Positions 1 to 6,625 of a stretch of DNA of 8,822 bases are shown here, in pieces. This DNA is from Methanomicrobiales archaeon (GTDB lineage: Archaea > Halobacteriota > Methanomicrobia > Methanomicrobiales > JACTUA01). The DNA is taken from positions 1 through 8,822 of the forward strand of contig JAJRCP010000176.1 in NCBI GenBank assembly GCA_028678885.1, given 5' to 3'. Each line of letters opens with the position of its first letter. Within the stretch, counting starts at the first letter, position 1. The translations under genes and the position numbers were made by a program. The notes beneath the pieces are model-generated. The model was not told where the DNA came from. It was given only the letters and a program-made list of their open reading frames with translations, and did no database searches.

Positions 1-216
1 CGTTGCGAGAACCATCTGCCTCTCTTCAGAAGAAAGCCTGGCCACTTCTTCAAGGATGGGTCCCACCAGCTCTCCTATCTCCCGGGCTTTCGAGCGAAGC
101 TGCGGATGAACCCCTAGTAACTTCGCAATTACGGTCCCTTTTTGGGGGAGATCGCCGTATTTCACTGCATTTTGGAGTGCATACCCATAGAGGATATCGT
201 GGAGGTCTTCGGTCGT
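1..216 (-). CDS. gltX: Glutamyl-tRNA synthetase, archaeal type, N-terminal fragment
   Basis: This is the first 72 codons of a gene that runs off the left edge. GltX charges tRNA-Glu (in many archaea also tRNA-Gln) with glutamate in the cytoplasm. The visible protein contains the short stretch LYGYALQNAVKYG, followed by GVHPQLRSKAREIGELV and an EEVARLSSEER segment. This is the pattern of the roughly 100-residue extension that precedes the catalytic domain in archaeal GluRS. The HIGH and KMSKS-like motifs would lie outside the window. No ATG, GTG or TTG occurs in frame where the protein should begin. An ACG at 214-216 sits 6 nt after a perfect GGAGGT (223-228), and starting there gives the usual 10 residues before the LYGYAL segment. 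The gene begins 1 nt after the idsA stop. The family call is from recognition of the N-terminal domain. The exact start is inferred and odd. Confidence 0.82.
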
Positions 217-217
217 A

Positions 218-1180
218 TCAGTACCTCCGTACGATAAAGTATTGGCCCAGGGAAAGAAGGAGCTTCCGCTCCTCTGATTCCGGAAGGATAGTGAGGGTCT
301 TTCTCCCCCGCTCTACCATCTGCTGGGCTGTCTCCTGTACCTCTGTGATGATGCCGGCGGAACGGAGCTCGCGGACTACCGCATCCACTTCTTTATCGGA
401 GTGCACCTTTCGGTAGGAGGTGAGGTCGATCCCCTTCTCACGGGCTCTGATCGCAATCAGAGTCTGTTTCTCCTTCCGGATATCGGATGCCCGGTTCTTC
501 CCCGTACGTTCACTTCGGGAGATGAGATCGATGAGATCATCCTGTATCTGGAATGCGATCCCGCAGAGAAGTCCGAATTGGTGAACTGCGTCTACCTGGG
601 TGGATTTACCACCCGCCAGGATCGCCCCGATGGCCGCGGACGCGGCGAAAAGGGTGCCGGTTTTCTTCTGCACCATCTCAAGGTACTCTCCCTCGGTCAC
701 ATCGGTCCTTTTCTCAAAAGACATATCCATATGCTGGCCTTCACAGATCTGGGCACAAGTATGCGCGAGAAGGGCAACCGCTCGCATTTTTGCACTATCA
801 GGAGCCGGAGCTCTGCTCAGAAATTCAAATGCCCGAGCGTAGAGAACGTCTCCAGCAAGGATTGCTGTGGGCTCATCCCAGAATGAATGTACTGTCGGTA
901 CCCCCCGCCTCTCTGTATCCCGGTCCATGATATCGTCGTGGATGAGGGTGAAGGTATGCGTGAGCTCAACTGCAAGTGCAGCATGCATCAGGTCATAGGA
1001 GCTGCCTTTTCTCACTGCGTCAGCGGCGAGAAGGAGGATCGCAGGACGGAGGCGCTTCCCTCCTGCAAGGAGTAAATGGGCACTCGCTTTGTTCAGGGTA
1101 TCGGTAGTATCGCCGAAATAGCGGCGTATCATCAGATTCGTATCCTGGGCCACATTGTTTAGGTATTCCTGGAGGTCCAT
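218..1180 (-). CDS. idsA: Geranylgeranyl diphosphate synthase (short-chain trans-prenyltransferase)
   Basis: IdsA condenses DMAPP with IPP units to make prenyl diphosphates, the precursors of archaeal ether-lipid chains. At 320 residues it has the usual family length. It shows the substrate-binding GKRLRP at residues 41-46, the first aspartate-rich motif DDIMD at 82-86 (metal and allylic substrate), QIQDDLID around 211-218 as the second aspartate-rich motif, and a GK pair at 227-228. The fifth residue before the first DD motif is Phe77. A Phe at this position is known from archaeal GGPP synthase and limits chain length, so GGPP is the likely main product, although FPP cannot be excluded. ATG is preceded by GAGGAGAG. 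The gene follows rnj with a 12-nt gap and is followed 1 nt later by gltX. It is the last isoprenoid gene of the module in transcription order. Confidence 0.95.
   Translation of the reverse strand: MDLQEYLNNVAQDTNLMIRRYFGDTTDTLNKASAHLLLAGGKRLRPAILLLAADAVRKGSSYDLMHAALAVELTHTFTLIHDDIMDRDTERRGVPTVHSFWDEPTAILAGDVLYARAFEFLSRAPAPDSAKMRAVALLAHTCAQICEGQHMDMSFEKRTDVTEGEYLEMVQKKTGTLFAASAAIGAILAGGKSTQVDAVHQFGLLCGIAFQIQDDLIDLISRSERTGKNRASDIRKEKQTLIAIRAREKGIDLTSYRKVHSDKEVDAVVRELRSAGIITEVQETAQQMVERGRKTLTILPESEERKLLLSLGQYFIVRRY
223..228 (-). promoter_or_regulatory. Shine-Dalgarno for gltX, inside the idsA 3' end
   Basis: GGAGGT lies within the last codons of idsA, 6 nt before the ACG at 214-216. Motif strength and spacing both argue that translation of gltX starts at that ACG or at a mutated form of an original ATG. 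This site is what decides the start call. Confidence 0.7.
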
Positions 1181-1192
1181 TGTTCTCTCTCC

Positions 1193-2533
1193 TCATCTCT
1201 TGATGGCGACCCGCTGTCCGTTGGAAAGGAGATGAAGGTCATTGTTCAAGCTGTAACCCAATTCACCCGCAAAATTTGCATAAGCACCGGTATGATCGAA
1301 TCCCCCGTGGGAGGGAATGATGTTCTCCGGATTCAAGAGATGTACCATCTCATAGTGATCCTCTCGATATGCGTGGCCGCTCACATGAAGATCGTCAAAG
1401 ATACGGGCACCTTTCATCTTCAGTCGGGTTTCCACTAGGTATCGCTGGCCATAATTCATGGGGTTCGGGATCACTTTCGCACTGAAGAGGATCTTGTCTC
1501 CCCTATCGATTTTGTACGGGGTATCCTCCTGCACAATACGACTGAGGATGGACCCCGGTTCTCCCTGATGACCAGTAACGATGGGAAGGAAATTCTGTTT
1601 TCCTGCCTTCATCATGCGACGGAAGGTGCGATCGATGCTCTTCCGGTTCCCCACCATCGAAAGAGAACTGGGGAAGGCAACGAGTTTCATCTGCTCCGCC
1701 GCTGCGCTGTACCGTTCCATCGATCTGCCGATTAGGATGGGTTTCCGCCCGATCTCGTGGGCACATTCCGCGATCGTTTTGATCCGAGCGATATGGGAGG
1801 AGAAGGTGGAGACGAGAATTGCGTTCTTATCGTCCTCATAACTGGTGATGGTATCGCGGACGAGGTCCCGCGCGATCCGTTCACTGGGAGTTCTCCCTTT
1901 CATCTCGATATTGGTGCTTTCAACGATCATCGCGAGTACTCCTTCCTTCCCGATCTGGCGATAGCGGGCAAAATCTGGGGGATCTCCGATGACCGGTGTA
2001 CGGTCCAGTTTGAAGTCATTCACGTATACAATGGCTCCATGAGGGGTATGCAGCACCGGAACCACTGTCTCGATGATACTGTGCTGTATGCGTACAAACT
2101 CCAGGATCAGGTTCTGGGAGATGGTATAGCGCTGCCCGGCCTTTAGAGCAAATAGCTTGTTATTAACTCCAAACTTCTGCTCCCCTGCGATCTGCTGCCT
2201 GATGAGCTCGATAGTGTAAGGGGAGGCGATAATGGGGGCATTGTACCGGTGGGCCAATTTGGGAATCGCCCCGATATGGTCTAGGTGACCATGCGCACAC
2301 ACAATCGCCTTGACCGTCCCTTCGACGGTGTTCATCATCGTATCATCGGGGATGGCTTTCATCTGGATCAGATCCAGGGAATGCATATTCTCGATATCTG
2401 CATCCTCGTGGATCATCACCTGATCCAGCCGCAAACCCATGTCAAAAATAATTATCTCCTTTCCGCAGCGGACAGCGGTCATATTTCGTCCGACTTCTTC
2501 ATATCCGCCTACTGCGATAATTTCAATATCCAT
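1193..2533 (-). CDS. rnj: Archaeal ribonuclease J (metallo-beta-lactamase/beta-CASP)
   Basis: This is a beta-CASP ribonuclease expected to act as a 5'-to-3' exonuclease in RNA turnover. At 446 residues it is close to typical archaeal RNase J length and lacks the long C-terminal domain of bacterial RNase J. Motifs in order: GG-EVGRN near residues 9-17; Asp31; the zinc-binding HGHLDH at 81-86; His151 of the HSI motif; NDFKLD at 172-177 with ligand Asp173; then the beta-CASP part with STFSSHIAR near 242-250, TGHQGEP at 320-326, SGHA at 385-388 and SHGG at 408-411. All expected metal ligands appear present, so the enzyme should be active. It starts at ATG, behind GAGGAAAAGT, 11 nt inside the fni 3' end, which suggests translational coupling to the isomerase. 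The alternative label 'predicted MBL-fold hydrolase' is less specific; the full motif set favours RNase J. Confidence 0.93.
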   Translation of the reverse strand: MDIEIIAVGGYEEVGRNMTAVRCGKEIIIFDMGLRLDQVMIHEDADIENMHSLDLIQMKAIPDDTMMNTVEGTVKAIVCAHGHLDHIGAIPKLAHRYNAPIIASPYTIELIRQQIAGEQKFGVNNKLFALKAGQRYTISQNLILEFVRIQHSIIETVVPVLHTPHGAIVYVNDFKLDRTPVIGDPPDFARYRQIGKEGVLAMIVESTNIEMKGRTPSERIARDLVRDTITSYEDDKNAILVSTFSSHIARIKTIAECAHEIGRKPILIGRSMERYSAAAEQMKLVAFPSSLSMVGNRKSIDRTFRRMMKAGKQNFLPIVTGHQGEPGSILSRIVQEDTPYKIDRGDKILFSAKVIPNPMNYGQRYLVETRLKMKGARIFDDLHVSGHAYREDHYEMVHLLNPENIIPSHGGFDHTGAYANFAGELGYSLNNDLHLLSNGQRVAIKR

Positions 2534-3584
2534 ACTTTTCCTCCATTGTAGGTGATACCATCTGACGGCTGAGACCGGTCACCCGAGGGCGAACCGATTG
2601 GAGATCGGCTATCGTCCGCGATCCCGTCAGAAACATCACTATACGCAATTGCTGATGTATTTCTTCAATAGTGTTAGTGAGAATTTTTTCACCCTTCATC
2701 CCAGCCCTGAATAGGGGTAGTGCCATACCCCCCAGGTGTGCCCCGAGTGCTAGGCTTTTTGCCAGGTGTATTCCGGTCCTCAGACCCCCGGTGGCGATAA
2801 CCGGTGCACCGGTTCGTGCTACTTCCATGAGGCTGACAATTGTGGGTATCCCCCAGTCCATGAAGTGTCTGCCTACCTCTGCAGTCCGGGTGTATTTCGT
2901 GCGGATTACTTCTACTACGGCCCAGGATGTTCCACCGCTTCCGCTGATATCGATTGCCCTGACCCCGGCACCAAGCAGTCGTCGGGCCACCTCTTCTGAG
3001 ATTCCGGCACCGGTCTCTTTTACGATGACTGGAACTGGGAAATTATTGCAGAGTTTCTGGAGCGCGTCCAGACACCCCTCTGCATGGTGGTCACCTTCCG
3101 GTTGAATGGCTTCCTGCAAGAAATTCAGGTGGATCACGAGAGCCTGCGCCTCGATCATCTCTACCGCCTTTTCCGCCCATTCCACACCATGATCATGCAG
3201 CTGCGCGATTCCCAGGTTGGCACAGAGGAATGCGTGGGGGGCGGTATCTCTCACAATAGTAAAACTCTCCGCGAGAGCGCTATTCTCCAGCGCAGCCCGC
3301 TGCGATCCCACCCCCATGCCGATCCCGAAACGTTCTGCCGCGGTGGCGAGTCTGCGGTTGATCTCCACCGTTTCCGGGTGCCCCCCGGTCATTCCTGCAA
3401 TGAACAGGGGCGACCGGAGCCGGAAGTCAAGGAACGGGGCAGTAAGATCGATACGGTCCAGGTCGCATTCGGGAAGGGCATTGTGCATCAGGTGAACGTC
3501 CTCAAAGCCAGTGCGGCCGCACTCCACCTCATTCTCCATACAGATACGTAGGTGGTCCAGCTTGCGCGATGACGTTGGGTTCAT
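2523..3584 (-). CDS. fni: Type 2 isopentenyl-diphosphate isomerase (FMN-dependent)
   Basis: Fni interconverts IPP and DMAPP using reduced FMN, and so supplies the allylic starter for IdsA. The 353-residue length is typical. Family signatures: RKLDH at residues 7-11 near the N terminus; GMTGG at 64-68; GSQR at 93-96; HLNFLQE at 152-158 with the catalytic-site His152, Gln157 and Glu158; QPEGD at 161-165; VKE at 188-190; SGSGGTSW at 214-221 and ATGGLRTG at 264-271 for phosphate and FMN binding; and LGAHLGG at 280-286. The HLN-P-LQE form common in the family has Phe155 in place of Pro here, which is probably tolerated. The ATG overlaps the ipk stop as ATGA and is preceded by a purine-rich GGAGGGGAGG. 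Its own 3' end overlaps rnj by 11 nt. Confidence 0.95.
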   Translation of the reverse strand: MNPTSSRKLDHLRICMENEVECGRTGFEDVHLMHNALPECDLDRIDLTAPFLDFRLRSPLFIAGMTGGHPETVEINRRLATAAERFGIGMGVGSQRAALENSALAESFTIVRDTAPHAFLCANLGIAQLHDHGVEWAEKAVEMIEAQALVIHLNFLQEAIQPEGDHHAEGCLDALQKLCNNFPVPVIVKETGAGISEEVARRLLGAGVRAIDISGSGGTSWAVVEVIRTKYTRTAEVGRHFMDWGIPTIVSLMEVARTGAPVIATGGLRTGIHLAKSLALGAHLGGMALPLFRAGMKGEKILTNTIEEIHQQLRIVMFLTGSRTIADLQSVRPRVTGLSRQMVSPTMEEKYGY

Positions 3585-4342
3585 GCCCCCTCCCCTCCCA
3601 CAATGGTACCTCCATGGGCAGATCCCTCAAGGAAGTTCCGGATGCGGGTGACGTGGAAGACGTGGGACTCGATTCCCTGTTCTGCAAGCGCTACAAGTTC
3701 CTGGATCTTTCCCCTCATCCCCCCCGTCACATCTGCATGGGGAGACTCCCTTAGATCAAGGGAGTACACCTCTTCTGGGTATATGTGGGGAATCACCTGC
3801 CCCTTATGGAGCACCCCCGCGACATCCGTGGCAAGCCCAACCCGGTTCATCGAAAGGTCAATCGCGAGCCGGGTGACCAGCTGATCCCCGGAGATGATAC
3901 TAGCACCCCTCCTCTCATCCATTACCACGTCCCCGTGGAGAACCGGGACAATCCCCTTTTCCAACATCCGACTTAGCGGCCGAGATTCCAGGGCGATAAG
4001 TCTCCCATCCCTTGCAACTGCACAAGCAAGGGGTGAGATACCTACAGCCTCGACCCCTCGGGTGCGCAGGGCGTTCACTACGGCAGTGTTCAGGATCTGA
4101 ACTGCGGCATGGGTCTCGTACACTCCTTGAATGTTCATCGCGGAAAGGCCTACGTCTAGATGGTATTTCTTTGCCTGAGGATGACCGCAAGATCCTGCAC
4201 CGTGAACGAGGAGAAGAAAACGCGCATTCCCACGATCGATATCCCCGGCGATCTGAAGAAGCTGGTGATGGTTGATCGTGCAGTCTCCGGATTTATTCGT
4301 AAGAATGCTTCCGCCCAGTTTCAGGATAGTTCCTTCAGACAT
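3581..4342 (-). CDS. ipk: Isopentenyl phosphate kinase
   Basis: IPK phosphorylates isopentenyl phosphate to IPP with ATP, the last kinase step of the archaeal mevalonate route. The protein is 253 residues of the amino-acid-kinase fold. It has LKLGGS at residues 7-12 (ATP phosphate contact with Lys8), HGAGSCGH at 47-54 holding the substrate-binding histidine region, PVLHGD at 133-138, SGDQL at 151-155, ATDVAGV at 171-177 and DVTGGM at 204-209 followed by Lys212. The open frame extends 51 codons upstream, but I chose the internal ATG at 4342. It lies 5 nt after AAAGGAG, it places LKLGGS at the usual distance from the N terminus, and the longer version would overlap mvk by about 160 nt. The chosen start overlaps mvk by 8 nt, and the stop overlaps fni as ATGA. 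Cys52 replaces the Phe usual in HGxGSFGH. Confidence 0.94.
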   Translation of the reverse strand: MSEGTILKLGGSILTNKSGDCTINHHQLLQIAGDIDRGNARFLLLVHGAGSCGHPQAKKYHLDVGLSAMNIQGVYETHAAVQILNTAVVNALRTRGVEAVGISPLACAVARDGRLIALESRPLSRMLEKGIVPVLHGDVVMDERRGASIISGDQLVTRLAIDLSMNRVGLATDVAGVLHKGQVIPHIYPEEVYSLDLRESPHADVTGGMRGKIQELVALAEQGIESHVFHVTRIRNFLEGSAHGGTIVGGEGA

Positions 4343-5204
4343 TTTTCTCCTTTCGTGCCCCTTCTGTATCGATAGTTGTAATGAGGGGGCTCGCATCACA
4401 TGCCTTGATCGCTCCTGCAACCCGGTTTCGCAACCGGCTGGGGCAGAGGGCGACCATGCATCCGCCCCCTCCCGCACCAGTGAGCTTCGCACCATAAGCG
4501 CCCGCTTCGCGGGCGGAGAGCACGAGCCGGGTAAGAATCGGGTGCCCCACCCCCAATGCTTCTAGGAGTGAGTGGTTTAGGTCCATCAGGTGCCCCAGTG
4601 ATTTCAGATCATTCAAGCTATGGAGCGCTTTCCTAGTGGTCCCCTCTATCGCGTCAAGAATAGGGAGGGCAATTTCCGGATTATTCTTTCGGAACGAGGC
4701 GACCATGTCCACCATGCGTGAGGTATTGTGTGAGGCCCCTGAATTGCCGATCACTAGGGGGAAGTTTTGGGGAGGGAGGCGGCGTTTTGCCTTGGAACTG
4801 ATGAGTACGAGTCCCCCAAAAGATGAAACGAAGGTATCTGTAGGGCTTGCCCGGCCCTTCTGAACTTTCCTCTCGATCTCGTAAGCGATTTGGGAGACCT
4901 CCTCACGGTTGTGTCCAAGTGCGAATTCGTCATTGATGGCGCAGAGCGTCGCTACCGTGACCGCCGCCGACGAACCGAGGCCCGATGCGCTGGGAAGAAG
5001 CGATCGGATATAGAGGGTTCCCTGGACCCCCATCTGGCGGAAGCATTCCTCTAGGTATGGGGATTTCATATCCGTTGTGCGCTTTGCTTTACGGACGGTC
5101 ACGTACACACGGGGGCGAATGGCCATCGCCACTCCCGGCTTTCCGTAGATAACTGCATGCTCACCAAACAGGAAGACCTTTCCCGGCGCGCTCCAGGTGG
5201 CCAC
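4335..5204 (-). CDS. mvk: Mevalonate kinase (GHMP kinase family)
   Basis: MVK phosphorylates mevalonate to 5-phosphomevalonate with ATP in the cytoplasm. At 289 residues it is the short archaeal form. It shows GHMP motif 1 as APGKVFLFGEHAVIYG at residues 6-21, the ATP-binding glycine loop PSASGLGSSAA at 71-81, ASPTDT at 119-124 with the presumed catalytic Asp123, and motif 3 LTGAGGGGCM at 241-250. Homoserine kinase and other GHMP members are less likely, given FGEHAVIYG, ASPTDTFVS and the neighbouring ipk, fni and idsA. The start is GTG at 5202-5204, immediately after the TAA of the MEMO1-family gene, with GGTGAT 4 nt upstream. Its 3' end overlaps ipk by 8 nt. Confidence 0.95.
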   Translation of the reverse strand: MATWSAPGKVFLFGEHAVIYGKPGVAMAIRPRVYVTVRKAKRTTDMKSPYLEECFRQMGVQGTLYIRSLLPSASGLGSSAAVTVATLCAINDEFALGHNREEVSQIAYEIERKVQKGRASPTDTFVSSFGGLVLISSKAKRRLPPQNFPLVIGNSGASHNTSRMVDMVASFRKNNPEIALPILDAIEGTTRKALHSLNDLKSLGHLMDLNHSLLEALGVGHPILTRLVLSAREAGAYGAKLTGAGGGGCMVALCPSRLRNRVAGAIKACDASPLITTIDTEGARKEKNV

Positions 5205-5993
5205 TTATATCACCGCAATGGCTCCGTACCCCACGACCTGATCAAATTCACCCGTTATTTCACCGCTGGTGCGGTACTCAAGGAGTCTGCCTTCTCTTGC
5301 GCCCTTTGCTTTTGCTGCAAGGGCGACACTCGAAATGGGGCCGTACCCACAGGCACTCACACCTTCTGCTTCGATACGACGGTAGAATTCATCCACATCG
5401 AGCGTCTGTAGTGCCTCAATCGCGAAAAGATCCTGTTTTTTCGCTATCTCATGGGGGATATAGTGGGAAAAATCACTTGAGGCAACGAGACGGACATCTC
5501 TTGAAATCGCAGCACAGGCGGACAGAATCTGTCCAGCAAGATTTCTTGCACTCATCGAGGACTGCTCCCCCATCATGAGGGGGACGATCTGTGCCCTCGG
5601 AAACCGGTATTTGATGAAAGGGAGTTGGACTTCGATGGAATGCTCGGTCCGATGTGACTCTTCGTCGATATGAATATCAAGGGCTTTCACAAATTCCTTG
5701 TCCACATCCACCAGCCCTAGCGGAGTTTCCCAGGGAATGGCAGAGGTACAAGTGAGGTAACCCCGGTGGCTCGGGCCGATAATAACGAAAGTACCGGCAA
5801 AACTCTCGGGTATGGCAGCATACGCAGTCGCCGCAACTTCACCGGAGTATACATATCCTGCATGGGGCGCTACAATTCCCTTCGCATCGAAACCGGTGGA
5901 CTTGTTCCGATAGTACTTCTCCAATACTTGTTCTAAGTGATCAGGGTCCCTAGGGTAGAACATCCCCGCCACGCTACTGGGCCTACTCTTCAT
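5205..5993 (-). CDS. MEMO1-family protein (class III extradiol dioxygenase-like fold)
   Basis: This 262-residue protein is a clear member of the MEMO1 family (COG1355), found across archaea and eukaryotes and related in fold to class III extradiol dioxygenases. Its biochemical role in archaea is not settled. The human protein is described as metal binding and redox active. Conserved blocks: AGMFYP at residues 9-14, APHAGYVYSG at 42-51 (His44), GPSHRG at 73-78 (His76), EHSIEVQLPF at 117-126 (His118), SSDFSHY at 172-178 and CGYGPI at 215-220 (Cys215). The His44, His76 and Cys215 set matches the metal-site residues known in the family, so the site looks intact. There is no signal peptide or membrane segment. 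The ATG has GAGGTGA 6 nt upstream. mvk starts on the base after its stop, which places it physically with mevalonate metabolism. A role there is inference only. Confidence 0.92.
   Translation of the reverse strand: MKSRPSSVAGMFYPRDPDHLEQVLEKYYRNKSTGFDAKGIVAPHAGYVYSGEVAATAYAAIPESFAGTFVIIGPSHRGYLTCTSAIPWETPLGLVDVDKEFVKALDIHIDEESHRTEHSIEVQLPFIKYRFPRAQIVPLMMGEQSSMSARNLAGQILSACAAISRDVRLVASSDFSHYIPHEIAKKQDLFAIEALQTLDVDEFYRRIEAEGVSACGYGPISSVALAAKAKGAREGRLLEYRTSGEITGEFDQVVGYGAIAVI
5209..5214 (-). promoter_or_regulatory. Shine-Dalgarno for mvk inside the MEMO1-family stop region
   Basis: GGTGAT, matching part of the GGAGGTGATC anti-SD complement, lies in the last codons of the upstream gene, 4 nt before the GTG start of mvk. 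It supports the GTG call and makes translational coupling of the two genes likely. Confidence 0.6.
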
Positions 5994-5999
5994 CGCCAG

Positions 6000-6006
6000 T
6001 CACCTC
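6000..6006 (-). promoter_or_regulatory. Shine-Dalgarno for the MEMO1-family gene
   Basis: GAGGTGA lies in the 23-nt gap after rpsB, 6 nt before the ATG at 5991-5993. The gap is too short for an archaeal promoter with a leader, so the gene is probably read through from rpsB. Confidence 0.6.
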
Positions 6007-6016
6007 AGTAGTTTTA

Positions 6017-6625
6017 TCAGAGTTCCGTCTCGAAGTCCTCGAGGGTCAGGGAGGTAGCAATTCCCCGCAAGCGTAAGGTATCTTTGGTAAGGAGGAAATA
6101 GATCATGGAGAGTGCTTTTCGACCTTTGTTGTTCGTGGGGATGACCAGATCGATATTGGTGGTCATGTTATTGGTATCGCAGAGGGCAACTACGGGAATA
6201 CCGCTCTGAACTGCTTCTGTGACCGCCTGGGTATCACCAATGGGATCGGTAACGATCAGCACTTCCGGTTCGATATACGAAGCCAGATTTGGATTGGTCA
6301 GTGTGCCGGGAATAAAACGGCCGATTTTTGCCATTCCCCCAATAGTTTCGGCGAATTTTTTCGCCGGAAACTGCCCATACTGCCGAGAGGTAACCACCAA
6401 TACTCCTGTGGGGTCATACTGTGAAAGGAATTTTGCTGCCGTCTTGATCCGGGCATCCGTCTCACGGATATCCAGAATGTATAGTCCGTCTCCTCTCACG
6501 CGGTAGATGAACTCTTTCATATCCTTGCTCTTCTGCTGGGTCCCGATGTGGACACCGGCAGCAAGGTACTCCTCCACCGGCACAAGCGGTTCTTTGAGTA
6601 CTATTTCCATCTCATTTGCTGTCAT
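6017..6625 (-). CDS. rpsB: 30S ribosomal protein S2 (archaeal uS2)
   Basis: uS2 is a component of the small ribosomal subunit. The chosen product is 202 residues, the usual archaeal length and shorter than bacterial S2. It carries the S2 signature LAAGVHIGTQ near residues 17-26, then KDMKEFIYRVR and LYILDI, a PGTLTNP block in the middle, VTDPIGD, and CDTNN followed by DLVIPTNNKGRKA toward the C terminus. The frame is open 28 codons further upstream, inside eno. I chose the ATG at 6623-6625 because it forms an ATGA overlap with the eno stop, has GAGGCGAT just before it, and gives the family N terminus. Twenty-three bases separate it from the MEMO1-family gene downstream. Confidence 0.95.
   Translation of the reverse strand: MTANEMEIVLKEPLVPVEEYLAAGVHIGTQQKSKDMKEFIYRVRGDGLYILDIRETDARIKTAAKFLSQYDPTGVLVVTSRQYGQFPAKKFAETIGGMAKIGRFIPGTLTNPNLASYIEPEVLIVTDPIGDTQAVTEAVQSGIPVVALCDTNNMTTNIDLVIPTNNKGRKALSMIYFLLTKDTLRLRGIATSLTLEDFETEL

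Noticed and set aside
1503..1766. A second minus-strand frame of 87 codons inside rnj
   Set aside because: It is out of frame with a fully conserved RNase J and shows only shifted codons of it; there is no frameshift evidence, since rnj is intact.
3084..3551. A 155-codon open frame on the plus strand opposite fni
   Set aside because: It is a mirror of the well-supported fni gene, has no recognisable domain, and its composition follows the antisense of conserved codons. The same holds for the other plus-strand frames (for example 401-886, 7291-7731, 8112-8579).
4343..4495. An N-terminal extension of ipk by 51 codons
   Set aside because: It overlaps the conserved mvk C terminus, lacks similarity to any kinase N terminus, and the internal ATG has a better Shine-Dalgarno and the expected family start.
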